Shown one piece after another: positions 19,255 through 32,534 of a DNA stretch of 64,000 bases (position 1 is the stretch's first letter; each line of letters starts with the position of its first letter). The notes beneath the pieces were generated by a model that did not search any database, was not told where the DNA came from, and saw only the letters and a list, made by a program, of their open reading frames with translations. The translations under genes and the position numbers were made by a program. Source of the DNA: Flavobacterium sp. LC2016-23 (GTDB lineage Bacteria > Bacteroidota > Bacteroidia > Flavobacteriales > Flavobacteriaceae); the NCBI RefSeq assembly GCF_009674775.1, contig NZ_WKKE01000014.1, positions 107,472 to 171,471 on the forward strand, written 5' to 3'.

Positions 19255-21849
19255 CTACTGAACACTTACTTTAATCATTTTTAATGCTTTGGCATCTGAA
19301 CTATTGCCATAATACACCTCGTATTCTCCTTGAGCTACCTTCATCCCTCCGGTAACGGAATCATAAAATTCAAAAGAAGAAGCGGGTAAACTGATCGTTA
19401 CCTTTTGTTTTTCACCTGCTTTTAAATCGATTCGTTTAAATGCTTTTAATGTTTTTAAAGGACCATCTGTATCTTTTACTTTTCGAACATACACCTGTAC
19501 TATCTCTGTTCCGTTACGCTTGCTGACGTTCTCTATTGAAAAGTTTAAATCGGCACTTTCATTAGATTTTAGACTTGTTTTACTCAGATTTGCAGCGCCA
19601 ATATGAAACTTAGAGTAACTTAACCCAAAACCAAAAGGGAACAAAACATCTGTTGTATATCGGTACGTACGTCCTTTCATGGAATAATTTTCAAAGTCGC
19701 CTAATTTGTCTGAGTTTTTATAAAATGAAACAGGCAGTTTTCCTGCAGGATTGTAATCTCCAAAAAGGACATCAGCCACCGCCTGACCTCCGGATTCACC
19801 CGGATACCAGGCTTGCAAAATGGCATCACAGCTTGCTGTCTCCGGCGTTAAAGCAATTGCAGAGCCGGAACAGTTTACAAAAATTACTTTTTTACCTGCA
19901 GCTTTCAGTTCTTTTAAACATTTTCTCTGCACAGCCGGAAGTTCGATATCCGTTCGGTCCCCGCCTTTAAAACCCGGGGAAGAAACGGGCATTTCTTCTC
20001 CTTCAAGCAGGGTAGAGAGTCCTCCTGCAAAAATTACAGTGTCGATGCCTTTTAATTTTTGAATTAACGAACTGAAATCAATATTAAATTCTTTTCCAAA
20101 ATCGAATTCCAGATTAGCCTGCCAGTTGTTTGACTGGGCAAAAAGTATTTCGATTTTGTATTTTTTACCCGCTTCGACTACAAAGGGAATGTTTCCCGGA
20201 ACAGTACGCCAATTGGTATATTTTGTGATTGATTTTCCGTTAACTACTAATTCGAAAACACCGGTAGCTCCCGTTTTAAAAACAAGTGTATCGTTTGCCG
20301 GTGCCAAAAATTCTGTTTCGTATTTTGCTGAAAATCCTTCCAGCTTAACTCCTGAAGCAAATTCATGCTGCCCGGCAGTAGTCATTTTTACCGGATTTAA
20401 AATCTGCTGGGATATAACACTGTTCCCTTCTCTGTTTGGATTATTCCAATAGGTTGCTTTCATTCCTTTCTTTCCTTCAAATGAAATCTGGTTAAAATAA
20501 CTTTGGTTTACTTTATCATCTACCAGATCACAAGCTTTATCGTAAAAAATTTCATTTCCCGGAATTTTTGACTGGATTCCATTTCTGATGGTAATCGTTT
20601 TAACGGGTGTTCCGTTATAATTTCCCCATAACATTGGCTCATTATCTGCATTTGGACCTATGACAGCTATTTTATTTATCGCTTTATTTAAAGGAAGTAT
20701 ATCGTTTTTATTTTGTAAAAGCGTCATTGATTTCTGAGCCATTTCAAGCGCTAACTGCTGATGTTCTTTACTGTTAAGTACAGAGGCCGGGATTTGAGCC
20801 CAGGGTACTATCGCGTCATCATCCATTTCACCCAAATCAAAACGGCCAGTGAGAACCCGAAGCAAACTTTTATTGATATCGTCTTCTTTTATTAAGTCTT
20901 TAGCGACAGCTTCCGGTAAGTTTTTAAAAGGATATTTTTCCCAGACACATTCGACATCGGTTCCTGCCAGGACGGCTTTAGAAGCAGCATGTACTGCATC
21001 TGATGAAACTTTGTGAGTGGTATAAAAATCAGTAACTGCTCCGCAATCTGAAACTACCATATACTGATATCCCCATTCATCACGAAGAATACGCTGCAAG
21101 AGTCTGGTATTACTGCAGCAAGGTTCATCGTCTAAACGCTGATACGCGCACATTACCTGACGCACATCGGCATCCTGTACCAGTGCTTTGAATGCCGGCA
21201 GATACGTTTCATACAATTCGCGCGGGTCTACGTTATTTAAATTCAATTCGTGCCTGCTCCATTCGGGGCCTGAATGGACAGCAAAATGCTTGGCACAGGC
21301 TAAAAGTTTGCGGTATTTTGAATCTGCCGGCCCCTGGAGTCCCTTAACAACCGAAATACCCATTCGGGAAGTAAGGTACGGATCTTCGCCATAGGTTTCC
21401 TGACCACGGCCCCATCGCGGATCCCTGAAAATATTGACATTAGGCGTCCAGACCGACAGGCTCAGAAAACGCTTGTTCTCATTACCGTTTTGTATCCATT
21501 GGTTATATTTTGCACGGGCTTCATCTGACACGGCATCGAAAACACGATAAAGTAACTGATCGTCAAACGAGGCTGCCATACCTATGGGTTCAGGAAAAAC
21601 AGTAACATTGTCATTATTTGCATAACCATGCAAAGCTTCACTCCACCAATTGAATTTTTTAATTCCAAGGCGGGGTATTGCATCACTTTGGTCACACATT
21701 AATGACGCTTTTTCTGCAAGTGTCAATCGTGAAATTAAATCTTCTGCCCGCTTTTTCGAACTAAGAGATGCATCCTTAAAAGGATATTGCTGTGCATTTA
21801 AATTAAATACAAAAAATAAACTTATGATAAACAGATAACGTATTTTCAT
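19255..21849 (-). CDS. GH3 beta-xylosidase/beta-glucosidase with inserted PA14 domain
   Basis: An 864-residue exported enzyme. I chose the start at 21849 (MKIRYLFIISLF, signal to NLNAQ) because the longer reading from 21951 lacks a signal at its start and overlaps the previous gene. The N-terminal GH3 barrel contains DPRWGRGQETYGEDPYL, KHFAVHSGPE and the nucleophile D268 in VVSDCGAV. A PA14 domain (about 425-565, GMKATYWNNPNREGN) is inserted in the second domain, which also has GLSTLLEGEEMPV, followed by a fibronectin III-like C-terminus. The layout matches xylan-PUL beta-xylosidases. It is a paralogue of the GH3 gene at 57.8 kb, which sits in a separate operon, so the locus holds two GH3 enzymes with different control. 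Confidence 0.93.
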   Translation of the reverse strand: MKIRYLFIISLFFVFNLNAQQYPFKDASLSSKKRAEDLISRLTLAEKASLMCDQSDAIPRLGIKKFNWWSEALHGYANNDNVTVFPEPIGMAASFDDQLLYRVFDAVSDEARAKYNQWIQNGNENKRFLSLSVWTPNVNIFRDPRWGRGQETYGEDPYLTSRMGISVVKGLQGPADSKYRKLLACAKHFAVHSGPEWSRHELNLNNVDPRELYETYLPAFKALVQDADVRQVMCAYQRLDDEPCCSNTRLLQRILRDEWGYQYMVVSDCGAVTDFYTTHKVSSDAVHAASKAVLAGTDVECVWEKYPFKNLPEAVAKDLIKEDDINKSLLRVLTGRFDLGEMDDDAIVPWAQIPASVLNSKEHQQLALEMAQKSMTLLQNKNDILPLNKAINKIAVIGPNADNEPMLWGNYNGTPVKTITIRNGIQSKIPGNEIFYDKACDLVDDKVNQSYFNQISFEGKKGMKATYWNNPNREGNSVISQQILNPVKMTTAGQHEFASGVKLEGFSAKYETEFLAPANDTLVFKTGATGVFELVVNGKSITKYTNWRTVPGNIPFVVEAGKKYKIEILFAQSNNWQANLEFDFGKEFNIDFSSLIQKLKGIDTVIFAGGLSTLLEGEEMPVSSPGFKGGDRTDIELPAVQRKCLKELKAAGKKVIFVNCSGSAIALTPETASCDAILQAWYPGESGGQAVADVLFGDYNPAGKLPVSFYKNSDKLGDFENYSMKGRTYRYTTDVLFPFGFGLSYSKFHIGAANLSKTSLKSNESADLNFSIENVSKRNGTEIVQVYVRKVKDTDGPLKTLKAFKRIDLKAGEKQKVTISLPASSFEFYDSVTGGMKVAQGEYEVYYGNSSDAKALKMIKVSVQ

Positions 21850-21907
21850 GATTTCTCTATTTGAATTGAATACTAGGAAGACTATTTTGAACCGATTAAA
21901 TCTTATA

Positions 21908-23491
21908 CTACTTATTTTTTGAAATCTGACCCTCAATATGGAAATAATCAAAATCTACAAATCCGCCGGCAGCTTTAGTCGAGTAATTAAACAGGCCAAA
22001 GCGGTATCCCATAAAATGAGGAAGTGTGTAGGGTAATTTTACTGCATTTCCGATACTGATCCATTTTTTGCCGTCTAAACTGTAAAAAAACCTTCCTTCG
22101 TCTTTTTTGTTTTTAAAATCACATTCTGCTTTGAAATAAACTTTATCCTGCGTTAAAGGAATACTTTGAATTTCTGTGGGATTATCTTTGACCATCTCAA
22201 TCATTACCATTTTTTTGGAACCTTTTTCAGCTCTTACGCCTATCAGTGCATAATTCTTTTGTAATAAAGAAAGTCCTGCAAAATCGCCTTCTTTCATTTT
22301 AGAAACCTCCATCAGAATAGTTCCTGTACTTTCGGGCCCAAAAGTTCTTTGTGTCAGTGTATTTTTAGCCTGAACAAAACTGCTGTCTGTTCTTGCTGTT
22401 TTCAGTCTTAAATAACCTTTTCTTTCTTTTACAGACCAGAGCGAGTTATCGGGATTATGGTTCCACTGCCATGCTAAAGGCAAATCTGCATCGTTTTTTT
22501 TGCGGTTAAAATCATCTGATTGTACAATTCCGGGAATTAAACCTTTGCCCGCAGGTAAATCCAGGTATTCGGGTACTTTACCATTTTCGCCCAAGACTGG
22601 CCAGCCGGCCTCCCATGTAACGGGCAGTAGATAAGGAATACGTCCTACACCTCCGGAATCCCGAAATAAATAAGCAAACCATCTTCCGTCCGGCGTATTG
22701 ATAAGTCCTCCCTGTGCCACGCCTAAGTCCTGCAACGCCACTTTTCCTTCCCACGGGCCTGAAATATGGTCGGCTCTGTGTATGATTACAGTTCGCATCC
22801 CGTCTTTTGGCCAGACTATGTTAAATAAATAATATTTTCCTTTTACTTTAAAAAGCTGCGAACCTTCAGATTGCAGCATGATATTATTTCCGGCGGGAGC
22901 GCTGGCATTTTCGATCAGCACTCTTTTTGTCTGCTCTTGTACAGCTGATAAGTCTGCATTTAGCTCTGCAATTTGCAGTTTCCCTGCTCCCCAAACCATA
23001 TAAATTTTGCCATCATCGTCAAAAAATATAGAATGGTCGTGGTAAGAATTATTCAAAACTGCTCTTTTCCACGGGCCTTTCTCTATATCTTTTGTAGAAA
23101 AAATATACGTTTTACCGGTTGTCCCCGAAAAAGTACTTACATAATAAATACCCTTATGATAACGCAGGCTGCTGGCCCATGAACCTCTTCCGTAATCGTT
23201 TTTACCGTTGTTTAAATTTAGTCTATCATCATTGTCTTCTAATGTTTGATAAGCGTAGTTGATGAGTTTCCAATTAACCAGGTCTTTCGATTTCATAATG
23301 GGAACACCGGGATTCATGTGCATTGTCGTGCTGCTCATGTAATAAATATCGTTTACACGAATGATGGACATGTCAGGAACATCGGCAAAAATAACCGGAT
23401 TCTGAGCCTTATTTTGTGCATAGTCACACCAGGTAAAAAGCAGAACAAGACTAAAAAAAACACTTCTAATTTTTATTTTATTTGGCATCAT
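21908..23491 (-). CDS. GH43 beta-xylosidase/arabinofuranosidase with C-terminal concanavalin-like domain
   Basis: A 527-residue exported enzyme (signal to DYAQ, residue 26). The propeller starts with FADVPDMSIIRVNDIYYMSSTTMHM, with D40 the likely base, followed by GVPIMKSKDLVNWKLI. HDHSIFFDDDGKIYMVWG gives the modulator and LQSEGSQLFKVKGKYYLFN the acid glutamate. Residues about 325-525 form the concanavalin-like C-terminal domain typical of larger GH43 xylosidases (DDFNRKKNDADLPLAWQWNHNPDN, HFMGYRFGLFNYSTKAAGGFVDFDYF). It starts 3 bp after the GH127 stop, which indicates translational coupling. Confidence 0.9.
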   Translation of the reverse strand: MMPNKIKIRSVFFSLVLLFTWCDYAQNKAQNPVIFADVPDMSIIRVNDIYYMSSTTMHMNPGVPIMKSKDLVNWKLINYAYQTLEDNDDRLNLNNGKNDYGRGSWASSLRYHKGIYYVSTFSGTTGKTYIFSTKDIEKGPWKRAVLNNSYHDHSIFFDDDGKIYMVWGAGKLQIAELNADLSAVQEQTKRVLIENASAPAGNNIMLQSEGSQLFKVKGKYYLFNIVWPKDGMRTVIIHRADHISGPWEGKVALQDLGVAQGGLINTPDGRWFAYLFRDSGGVGRIPYLLPVTWEAGWPVLGENGKVPEYLDLPAGKGLIPGIVQSDDFNRKKNDADLPLAWQWNHNPDNSLWSVKERKGYLRLKTARTDSSFVQAKNTLTQRTFGPESTGTILMEVSKMKEGDFAGLSLLQKNYALIGVRAEKGSKKMVMIEMVKDNPTEIQSIPLTQDKVYFKAECDFKNKKDEGRFFYSLDGKKWISIGNAVKLPYTLPHFMGYRFGLFNYSTKAAGGFVDFDYFHIEGQISKNK

Positions 23492-23494
23492 TTT

Positions 23495-25792
23495 CTAATC
23501 TTTTAAAATTCTGAATTGATGAAACTTCGGACTATTGCTGCCGCCAATAGATTTTATTGTAATGTTTACAATTTCAATTTTCTCGATATTTAATCGAATG
23601 GTTTTATTTTGCAGAGAAATAATCTGCGTGGGTTTTTCATTGATAAAAATGGTGATTTTATCTGTTTTAGAATCGTCTGTACAACTTATATCCAGATATT
23701 TTCCGGACTTATTTTTATTTAATAACTGATAGGAAATATACGATCGTGTACTTCTCCAGGCCATTGTATCATCATAACCTGAATCACTTTTTTCGCCTTT
23801 ATACCTATGATCCACTTCTGACTGCTGTTCGCCGCAATTAATTTTATCGATAGTTTTAGCTTCCAAAGCCAATGCTTCAATTTCCTGCTGTTTCAATAAA
23901 GCATGTTTTTCCTGATACTGTTCTTTGGTATAATTTTGAAAATACATTTGATATCTCGAGTCATGAATTTCAAAAAAAGGCTGTAATTCTAACGAATCTA
24001 AACGAAAATGCAAGTTTCCTAATTCCTTCAATTTTGCGATATAAGCTGACTTTTCACCAATCATTTCATACGCCTGATCCAAAGGATAATATTTACCGGC
24101 TGCGATATGTCCCATACGGCTGTCATCGGCAAATAATCCATCTAAATCTTTATTGGATGTTTTCGCAGCCAATACAATAGGGCCATTGACAAAAGCACTC
24201 CAGTTGGAACCATCTGGCAAACCTTCCAAATGTGTAGTGGTTTTGAATTTAACCGTGATCTGATCTCCTGATTTCCATTTTCTGGTAAGAATCACGTAAC
24301 TGGATGGTTTAGCTTCTATTTTCTGAATTTTACCGTTTATGGAAATTTCAAAATTTTCAGCCCATTTCGGACAGCGGATGTTCAGGGAAAATGTTTTGCT
24401 TTTCTTCATTTTCAAAATAAGATCTGTACTATTTTCAAATGGAAATTTTGTACGCTGTTCTATTTCAATATCTTTTTCGGTCCACTGCAATGTTGAAGCG
24501 ATAAAAAGATTTACAAATACATCATTATCGGTATGACTGTAAATTAACTCTCCATATTTGGAATGATTTTCAAGTCCTGAACCCACACAACACCACATGC
24601 TTGTTTCGGGTTGAGAATATACGCGATAGTGATTGGGTCTGATGGGTGTAAAATAAACAAAACCTCCTTTTTCCGGATGCTGGCTTGAAAGAATATGATT
24701 GTAAAGTGTACGCTCATAAAAATCAAGATAGGATATATCATTTTTATCGAGAAACAACGCTTTACTCAGACGTTCCATATTGTAAGAGTTACAGGTTTCA
24801 GGCCCCTGGTTTGACTTTACCATACTGCTAAAATCATCAACAGGATTGAAATGTTCCGCAAAACTGTTTCCTCCAAAAGCTACACTTCGTTTTTGAGTGA
24901 CATTTTCCCAAAAAAATTGTGCCGCCTCTGACCATTCCTTATTTCCTGAGAGTACTGCGATTTTCTCAAAACCAATAACTTTGGGTATTTGGGTATTGGC
25001 ATGTAAGCCCGTTAATTTATCTTCTTTTTGCAGCAGGGGATTCAGAAGGGCTAAGTGCGAAATTTTTTCGGCTGTTTCAAGATATTTTATGTTTTTGGTT
25101 ATGATGTACAGATCTGCAAAAGATTCATTGATGCCTCCGTGTTCTGTTTTTAATATATTTTGTATCTGTTCTTCTGAAAGCGGACGAATTAATTCTATAA
25201 ACCAATCACCCAGTTTTATTAAAACGTCCTTTGCTTTTTCATTTCCTGTATATTGGTACGCATCATTCAGACCTGCAAAAAGCTTATGGATATTATACAG
25301 TGGTACCCAAGTATTATTTAATCCAAAATTACTTCCGTCTACATCCCCATTATGAATTCGATTCCAAAAAACCTTTCCCTGAGGAATTCCTCCTACATAG
25401 CCGTTGCCATTTTTATCCTGACATACCGCTAATTCTGAAACCATATAATCTAATCGGTTTTTAAGCTCTGCATTTCCGGTAGAAGCATACATCATGGCCA
25501 AAGCAGAGAGATAATGCCCTGCTATGTGCCCGTCAAGTCCTGAACTTTCCCAATTCCCGTACCGATCTGATTTTGGAGGTAAGTCAGCAGCGATAAAATA
25601 GGGTGCTAAAAGTTTATCCGGGTTAAGCGCCAGAATATATTTAAGATCAACATCCTGCGCATTTTTAAACGGCCCGTCTTTTAATCTGACGTCTTTCAAA
25701 TTAAAGGACTGCATCTGAGCTGCAGCAGAAGAAGCCAAAAACAATCCCAGTAAGCAATAGGAGATTCTATATTTCATTAAAAAATTTCTCAT
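23495..25792 (-). CDS. GH127-type (or GH146) beta-L-arabinofuranosidase
   Basis: A 765-residue exported protein of the DUF1680 class (signal to SAAAQ; a second in-frame start at 25777 is equally possible). The alpha/alpha barrel motifs are YGNWESSGLDGHIAGHYLSA, NNTWVPLYNIHKLFAGL, PETCNSYNMERL and MWCCVGSGLENHSKYG. E332, C334, C401 and C402 correspond to the zinc-thiolate site of this class, in which a cysteine is the nucleophile. The C-terminal part (about 640-765) is a beta-rich extension (SDSGYDDTMAWRSTRSY). The enzyme would remove beta-linked L-arabinofuranose, a linkage the GH43 enzymes do not cut. It is 89 bp after GH115 copy A and 3 bp before GH43. Confidence 0.9.
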   Translation of the reverse strand: MRNFLMKYRISYCLLGLFLASSAAAQMQSFNLKDVRLKDGPFKNAQDVDLKYILALNPDKLLAPYFIAADLPPKSDRYGNWESSGLDGHIAGHYLSALAMMYASTGNAELKNRLDYMVSELAVCQDKNGNGYVGGIPQGKVFWNRIHNGDVDGSNFGLNNTWVPLYNIHKLFAGLNDAYQYTGNEKAKDVLIKLGDWFIELIRPLSEEQIQNILKTEHGGINESFADLYIITKNIKYLETAEKISHLALLNPLLQKEDKLTGLHANTQIPKVIGFEKIAVLSGNKEWSEAAQFFWENVTQKRSVAFGGNSFAEHFNPVDDFSSMVKSNQGPETCNSYNMERLSKALFLDKNDISYLDFYERTLYNHILSSQHPEKGGFVYFTPIRPNHYRVYSQPETSMWCCVGSGLENHSKYGELIYSHTDNDVFVNLFIASTLQWTEKDIEIEQRTKFPFENSTDLILKMKKSKTFSLNIRCPKWAENFEISINGKIQKIEAKPSSYVILTRKWKSGDQITVKFKTTTHLEGLPDGSNWSAFVNGPIVLAAKTSNKDLDGLFADDSRMGHIAAGKYYPLDQAYEMIGEKSAYIAKLKELGNLHFRLDSLELQPFFEIHDSRYQMYFQNYTKEQYQEKHALLKQQEIEALALEAKTIDKINCGEQQSEVDHRYKGEKSDSGYDDTMAWRSTRSYISYQLLNKNKSGKYLDISCTDDSKTDKITIFINEKPTQIISLQNKTIRLNIEKIEIVNITIKSIGGSNSPKFHQFRILKD

Positions 25793-25881
25793 AATATTAT
25801 TTAAATAAATGGACTTGATGTCCTTTCTTTACTAGCTGATCCCATACTCTGTGAACTTGTAGATTCAAAAATTCAAAAACC

Positions 25882-28407
25882 CTATTCAGAAATCATTTCA
25901 CTCTCAGGAGGGCCAAGGTAAGAAGGCTTCAACCCTCCGGTATCGATCAAAATTTTCTCCAGAACAATTCCGGGATCCAGAACACGAAAACGTAAAACAT
26001 GTTTTCCTGCTTTCGAAATAGTATGTTTAGTCGCCGAATGTATCAGGTGTTCTGCCTGCCACTTCCCTAATTCACCACGGTAATGTCCGTTAAAATTTAT
26101 AAGCTGTGGTTTTTCTCCATCAAAAGAGACTTCGTAACGAAGCCCTTTATTACTGTTAAAATTAAGAGTAGGAGCCAGAAGCAGCTCAACATTAAATTCA
26201 CCGGTTGAAACAAAATCAATTTCATATTCAACAAAAATATTCTCCTTCGGATCCGGATACCTGTTTTGTGGAAATAGGGTAATACCGCTTTTTGTTTTTC
26301 CAAAATCAGGAATCACTTCCCAGTGTGTATTATCGGAATTATTTGATTTAGAAAAATGTTCTGCTTCTATAGCCACATAGCCTTGTTTTTCTACAAATAG
26401 CTTTCGAATTACCTCATCTTTTTCTGAAATATAAGTGACCTCAGGCATACTGTTTTTAGGAGAATCATGCCAGTTTTTGTATCCGATACGCATTTGATCC
26501 ATCATGTGAGTCCATTTCCCTCCGGAAATTTCATTATTGTATTTATTCTGAAGAACAGAATCCCTGGCAAAATTGCTTTTCACCTGATCCGCAAAAATAT
26601 TGGCAAGGCTGTTTTTTTCCGCTGCCAGTTTTCTGTTATTGGCCTGTGCAAAATACATTTCGTAAAGGTTGCTGCAGGCATCTATAGGGTATAAAACCAA
26701 TTGAAAATAGGCATCTTTATAAGTAGTGGGAATATCATTGTAAATTCGATAAGCGTCTAGTGTTAAACTCTTGTAATCATTCACTACCTTTTCAAATTCA
26801 TTGTAGTTTTCCAGACTGTAGGTGTTACTGTCCAGCATCTCCGGAGTTACTCTTCGGTTGAATTTTGGATAGGTGTTTAATAGTCGGGCGATTTCTTTGG
26901 CGTGTTCCGGTCCGAACTGCTCAACGGCCCATTTCCGTGTAAACTCGAAAAGATTCCGGGAGTTGAATTTTTGAGGATTCCAGGCCATTTCTAAAAAGAA
27001 ACTGATCGGAAATTCCATTGGTTTTAGATCTCCTACATTGACAATCCAGATTTTATCAACTCCGTGTTTATAACTGAGATTCATTTGTTCCCAGACTCTT
27101 TGTATCGGACTGATATTAATCCATTTTGAATTTCTTGGGCCTCCCACATAATCAAAATGATAATACATGCCATAACCGCCTTTATGAAGGGGTTTGGAAA
27201 GATCGGGCAGTTTGCGCACATTTCCCCAATTGTCATCACAAAAAAGTAAAATAACATCGTCCGGAACCCGCATTCCCTGATCATAGTAGTCCTGTACTTC
27301 CTTGTATAAAGCCCATACCTGAGGTGTTTTTTCCGGCTTTTTTTGCGTTACGTCAGCAATAATTTTTCGTTGCTCTTTTACGATATTTTCCAGCAAAGCG
27401 ATGTTGGTTCCTTCGCTCATGGCTTCATCACCGTCTCCGCGCATTCCTACGGTTATAAGCTTTTCCCAATTTTTGCTGCGTTCTAATCCTCCTTTCCAGA
27501 ATTCATCCAGAACGGTTTTATTTTTATTATAATCCCAAACATTCGGGAGGTTATTTTTTTTAATATATCGGTGCCAGTCGGTTTGTGCCAGAGCCATGGG
27601 TTCGTGGTGTGATGTACCGATGATAATTCCCATTTCGTTGGCAAGAGGTCCGCTGGCGGGATCATCATCGTAAAATGCATTTCCCCACATGGCCGGCCAG
27701 ATATAATTGGCTTTTAGCCGAAGCAGTAATTCAAAAACTTTCTCATAAAACTTACTGTTAAATCCGCCAAATGTGGTTTTAGACCAGCCACTTAATGCCG
27801 GTGCTTCGTCGTTGATAAAAATTCCCCTGTATTTCACCGCAGGCTCTCCGTCACTGTATATTCCTTTTACAAAATAAATAGCTTCTTTTTGCTCCACAGG
27901 AACATCAGCCCAGTAATACCAGGGCGAAACGCCAATTTGTTTCGATAATTCGTAAATGCCGTAAATCGTTCCGCGTTTGTCACTTCCGGCAATAACAATG
28001 GCTTCTTCTACTCCTTTAAATGGATTTTTAATGTTCTGAATACTAAACTTTTCATTTTTGCCCTTGAGCTGTTTTCCGTCGATTTTATTTGCCTTAACTA
28101 AATCATCAATAACAGAATTGGTTCCGATTGTTCCGATAATAATTAGTGGTGATGATGAGTTTGGTTTCTGATTTAAGATCGACGGTTTTTCTCCCGTAAC
28201 TTTTTCAAAATCAACTTGTAAATTAGTGATTGCACGCAAAATTCCCGCATCAGTTCCAGTACTCACAAAAAAAGAAAGAGGTGATGATTTCTCTTTTAGT
28301 ACGACAACATCTCCAGCTTTTTGAGTTGTTATAAAAGACTGAGCTACAGTTGAAATATTAAAACTAAATGTAAGAAGTGTGATGATATATGTTAAAAATC
28401 TATTCAT
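25882..28407 (-). CDS. GH115 alpha-glucuronidase (copy A)
   Basis: An 841-residue exported enzyme (signal to STVAQ). Typical GH115 features are GTIYGIYELSKQIGVSPWYYWADVPVE, KYRGIFINDEAPALSGW, LLLRLKANYIWPAMWGNAF, MGIIIGTSHHEPM, VGMRGDGDEAMSEG, LLFCDDNWGNVRKLP and IWIVNVGDLKPMEFP. The C-terminal beta-sandwich (about 690-835) is the GH115 C domain. It removes (4-O-methyl)-glucuronic acid from internal xylose residues of polymeric or oligomeric xylan, unlike GH67, which needs a terminal position. It starts 6 bp after the esterase fusion gene, indicating tight co-expression. Copy B lies two genes upstream. Confidence 0.94.
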   Translation of the reverse strand: MNRFLTYIITLLTFSFNISTVAQSFITTQKAGDVVVLKEKSSPLSFFVSTGTDAGILRAITNLQVDFEKVTGEKPSILNQKPNSSSPLIIIGTIGTNSVIDDLVKANKIDGKQLKGKNEKFSIQNIKNPFKGVEEAIVIAGSDKRGTIYGIYELSKQIGVSPWYYWADVPVEQKEAIYFVKGIYSDGEPAVKYRGIFINDEAPALSGWSKTTFGGFNSKFYEKVFELLLRLKANYIWPAMWGNAFYDDDPASGPLANEMGIIIGTSHHEPMALAQTDWHRYIKKNNLPNVWDYNKNKTVLDEFWKGGLERSKNWEKLITVGMRGDGDEAMSEGTNIALLENIVKEQRKIIADVTQKKPEKTPQVWALYKEVQDYYDQGMRVPDDVILLFCDDNWGNVRKLPDLSKPLHKGGYGMYYHFDYVGGPRNSKWINISPIQRVWEQMNLSYKHGVDKIWIVNVGDLKPMEFPISFFLEMAWNPQKFNSRNLFEFTRKWAVEQFGPEHAKEIARLLNTYPKFNRRVTPEMLDSNTYSLENYNEFEKVVNDYKSLTLDAYRIYNDIPTTYKDAYFQLVLYPIDACSNLYEMYFAQANNRKLAAEKNSLANIFADQVKSNFARDSVLQNKYNNEISGGKWTHMMDQMRIGYKNWHDSPKNSMPEVTYISEKDEVIRKLFVEKQGYVAIEAEHFSKSNNSDNTHWEVIPDFGKTKSGITLFPQNRYPDPKENIFVEYEIDFVSTGEFNVELLLAPTLNFNSNKGLRYEVSFDGEKPQLINFNGHYRGELGKWQAEHLIHSATKHTISKAGKHVLRFRVLDPGIVLEKILIDTGGLKPSYLGPPESEMISE

Positions 28408-28413
28408 TGTACT

Positions 28414-31161
<2,748 letters not shown>

Positions 31162-31223
31162 TCATTTGAAGGCTGAATAGTGAAAAATATAATTCAATTT
31201 TAAAAAGGAAACGGCACACTTTA

Positions 31224-32462
31224 TTACTTGAATAAATCAAGATCTACAGCTTGTCCCATTGTAAAATAACCTAGTTCGTTCGGGTGCAAAAAGTCGCCGT
31301 CATGCATGTTTGATAAAATAGTTCCTGAGTCTGTTTCTGAAACCATTGCCTTATCAAAATCAATTACAGCATCAAACGCATTACTATTTCGAATCCATGC
31401 ATTTACAAGATTCCTTGCCTCCTGCCTGTAAGGAGCATCATAGAATGATTTCTGAAAAGGCAAAATAGTACAACCGTAAACTTTAATATTCCTCGCATGT
31501 GCTTTATCAATCATTACTTTATAGGCTTCAATAAGCTCCTGAGCTTTAGCAGGTGCCTCTTCAGCGCGTTTAATTCCTCCAATATCATTTATGCCTTCCA
31601 GCAATATCAGCCATTTTGCACCATTTTGGGAAAGTACATCCCTGTCAAAACGATCCAGTGCAGTAGGTCCTAATCCTCCCTTAATGACACAATTTCCTCC
31701 AATTCCTAAATTCAGAACTCCTATATTTTCGGTTTTCTTATCTGCGGATAATCGGGCCGACAGGATATCTGTCCATCTGTTTTGCTTATTGGTGCCCGAG
31801 CCACGCCCGTCTGTAATAGAATTTCCCAGACAGACTATAGCAGCCGGTTTTTCACCGACACTGACATCCAGTCCCATAATCGAATACCAGTGATCTGTTT
31901 TTATCGCTCCGTCAAAAGCTTCATTGTTAAGATTATCCCCCTGAAGAATATAAGATGTGGTGCGCGAGCCCGGATGTCCTGATGTTTTTAATGAAGTTGC
32001 ACCGTAATGAATGGTAATAGCTAAAAGCTGGCCTGGCTGCAATTCAAAATCAAAAGCATCTGAAAACACTTCCTGTCCGGCATTCATGGTAATTCCCGGA
32101 TTTCCGTTAAAGCTAAGTATTTTTTGAGTTTTCGGATCAATAGCCGGCGCATTGACAACATTTGCAACGCTAACAGATTTCAGAACAGTTGGCTGATCAC
32201 TAAATATATTAGAAAAACGCAATCTCATGTGCTTTCCTCCAATTGAAACCCTGATGACCTGTCGCAGTGTATTTTCTGAAAGACCCGGCGAAGGAGGCAT
32301 ATTGTTTGGTTCTACCTGCATCTGGGCACAGGCCCAGGTACCAACCCAGCTCCCGGTATTTGAGTTCTTCGGCATTTTTATTGCGCTGTCAGTACCTTTA
32401 CATCCTAAGATTAAAAGGAAAAGATGTAAAAACAATAGCCTTTTTAAATAGTCCTTTTTCAT
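31224..32462 (-). CDS. SGNH/GDSL-family esterase lipoprotein
   Basis: A 412-residue lipoprotein (LLILGC, lipid Cys21). Residues about 35-200 form a beta-rich N-terminal domain (GSWVGTWACAQMQVEPNNMPP, LRQVIRVSIGGKHMRLRFSN). The SGNH fold follows: block I nucleophile S215 in CLGNSITDG, block II glycine in NLGIGGNCV, block III asparagine in EGINDIGG, and block V Asp/His in GDFLHPNELGY. Context between GH115 and the CE6-CE1-CE1 fusion suggests a xylan O-acetyl or glucuronoyl-related esterase. The exact ester is not readable from the motifs. Confidence 0.85.
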   Translation of the reverse strand: MKKDYLKRLLFLHLFLLILGCKGTDSAIKMPKNSNTGSWVGTWACAQMQVEPNNMPPSPGLSENTLRQVIRVSIGGKHMRLRFSNIFSDQPTVLKSVSVANVVNAPAIDPKTQKILSFNGNPGITMNAGQEVFSDAFDFELQPGQLLAITIHYGATSLKTSGHPGSRTTSYILQGDNLNNEAFDGAIKTDHWYSIMGLDVSVGEKPAAIVCLGNSITDGRGSGTNKQNRWTDILSARLSADKKTENIGVLNLGIGGNCVIKGGLGPTALDRFDRDVLSQNGAKWLILLEGINDIGGIKRAEEAPAKAQELIEAYKVMIDKAHARNIKVYGCTILPFQKSFYDAPYRQEARNLVNAWIRNSNAFDAVIDFDKAMVSETDSGTILSNMHDGDFLHPNELGYFTMGQAVDLDLFK

Positions 32463-32534
32463 TTTTATTTTTTAAAGTTTTAAAACTGTTTGGTTTACAA
32501 TACGGATTCTGCTTTTTCTTCTGCCTTTCTATTT

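Noticed and set aside
21850..21951. Longer start for the first GH3 gene
   Set aside because: It would overlap the preceding GH43 gene by 44 bases and place a basic non-signal segment before the signal peptide.
24897..25355. 152-codon plus-strand frame antisense to GH127
   Set aside because: The GH127 frame carries the complete zinc-thiolate site and signal peptide; the antisense frame shows only composition-driven residues.
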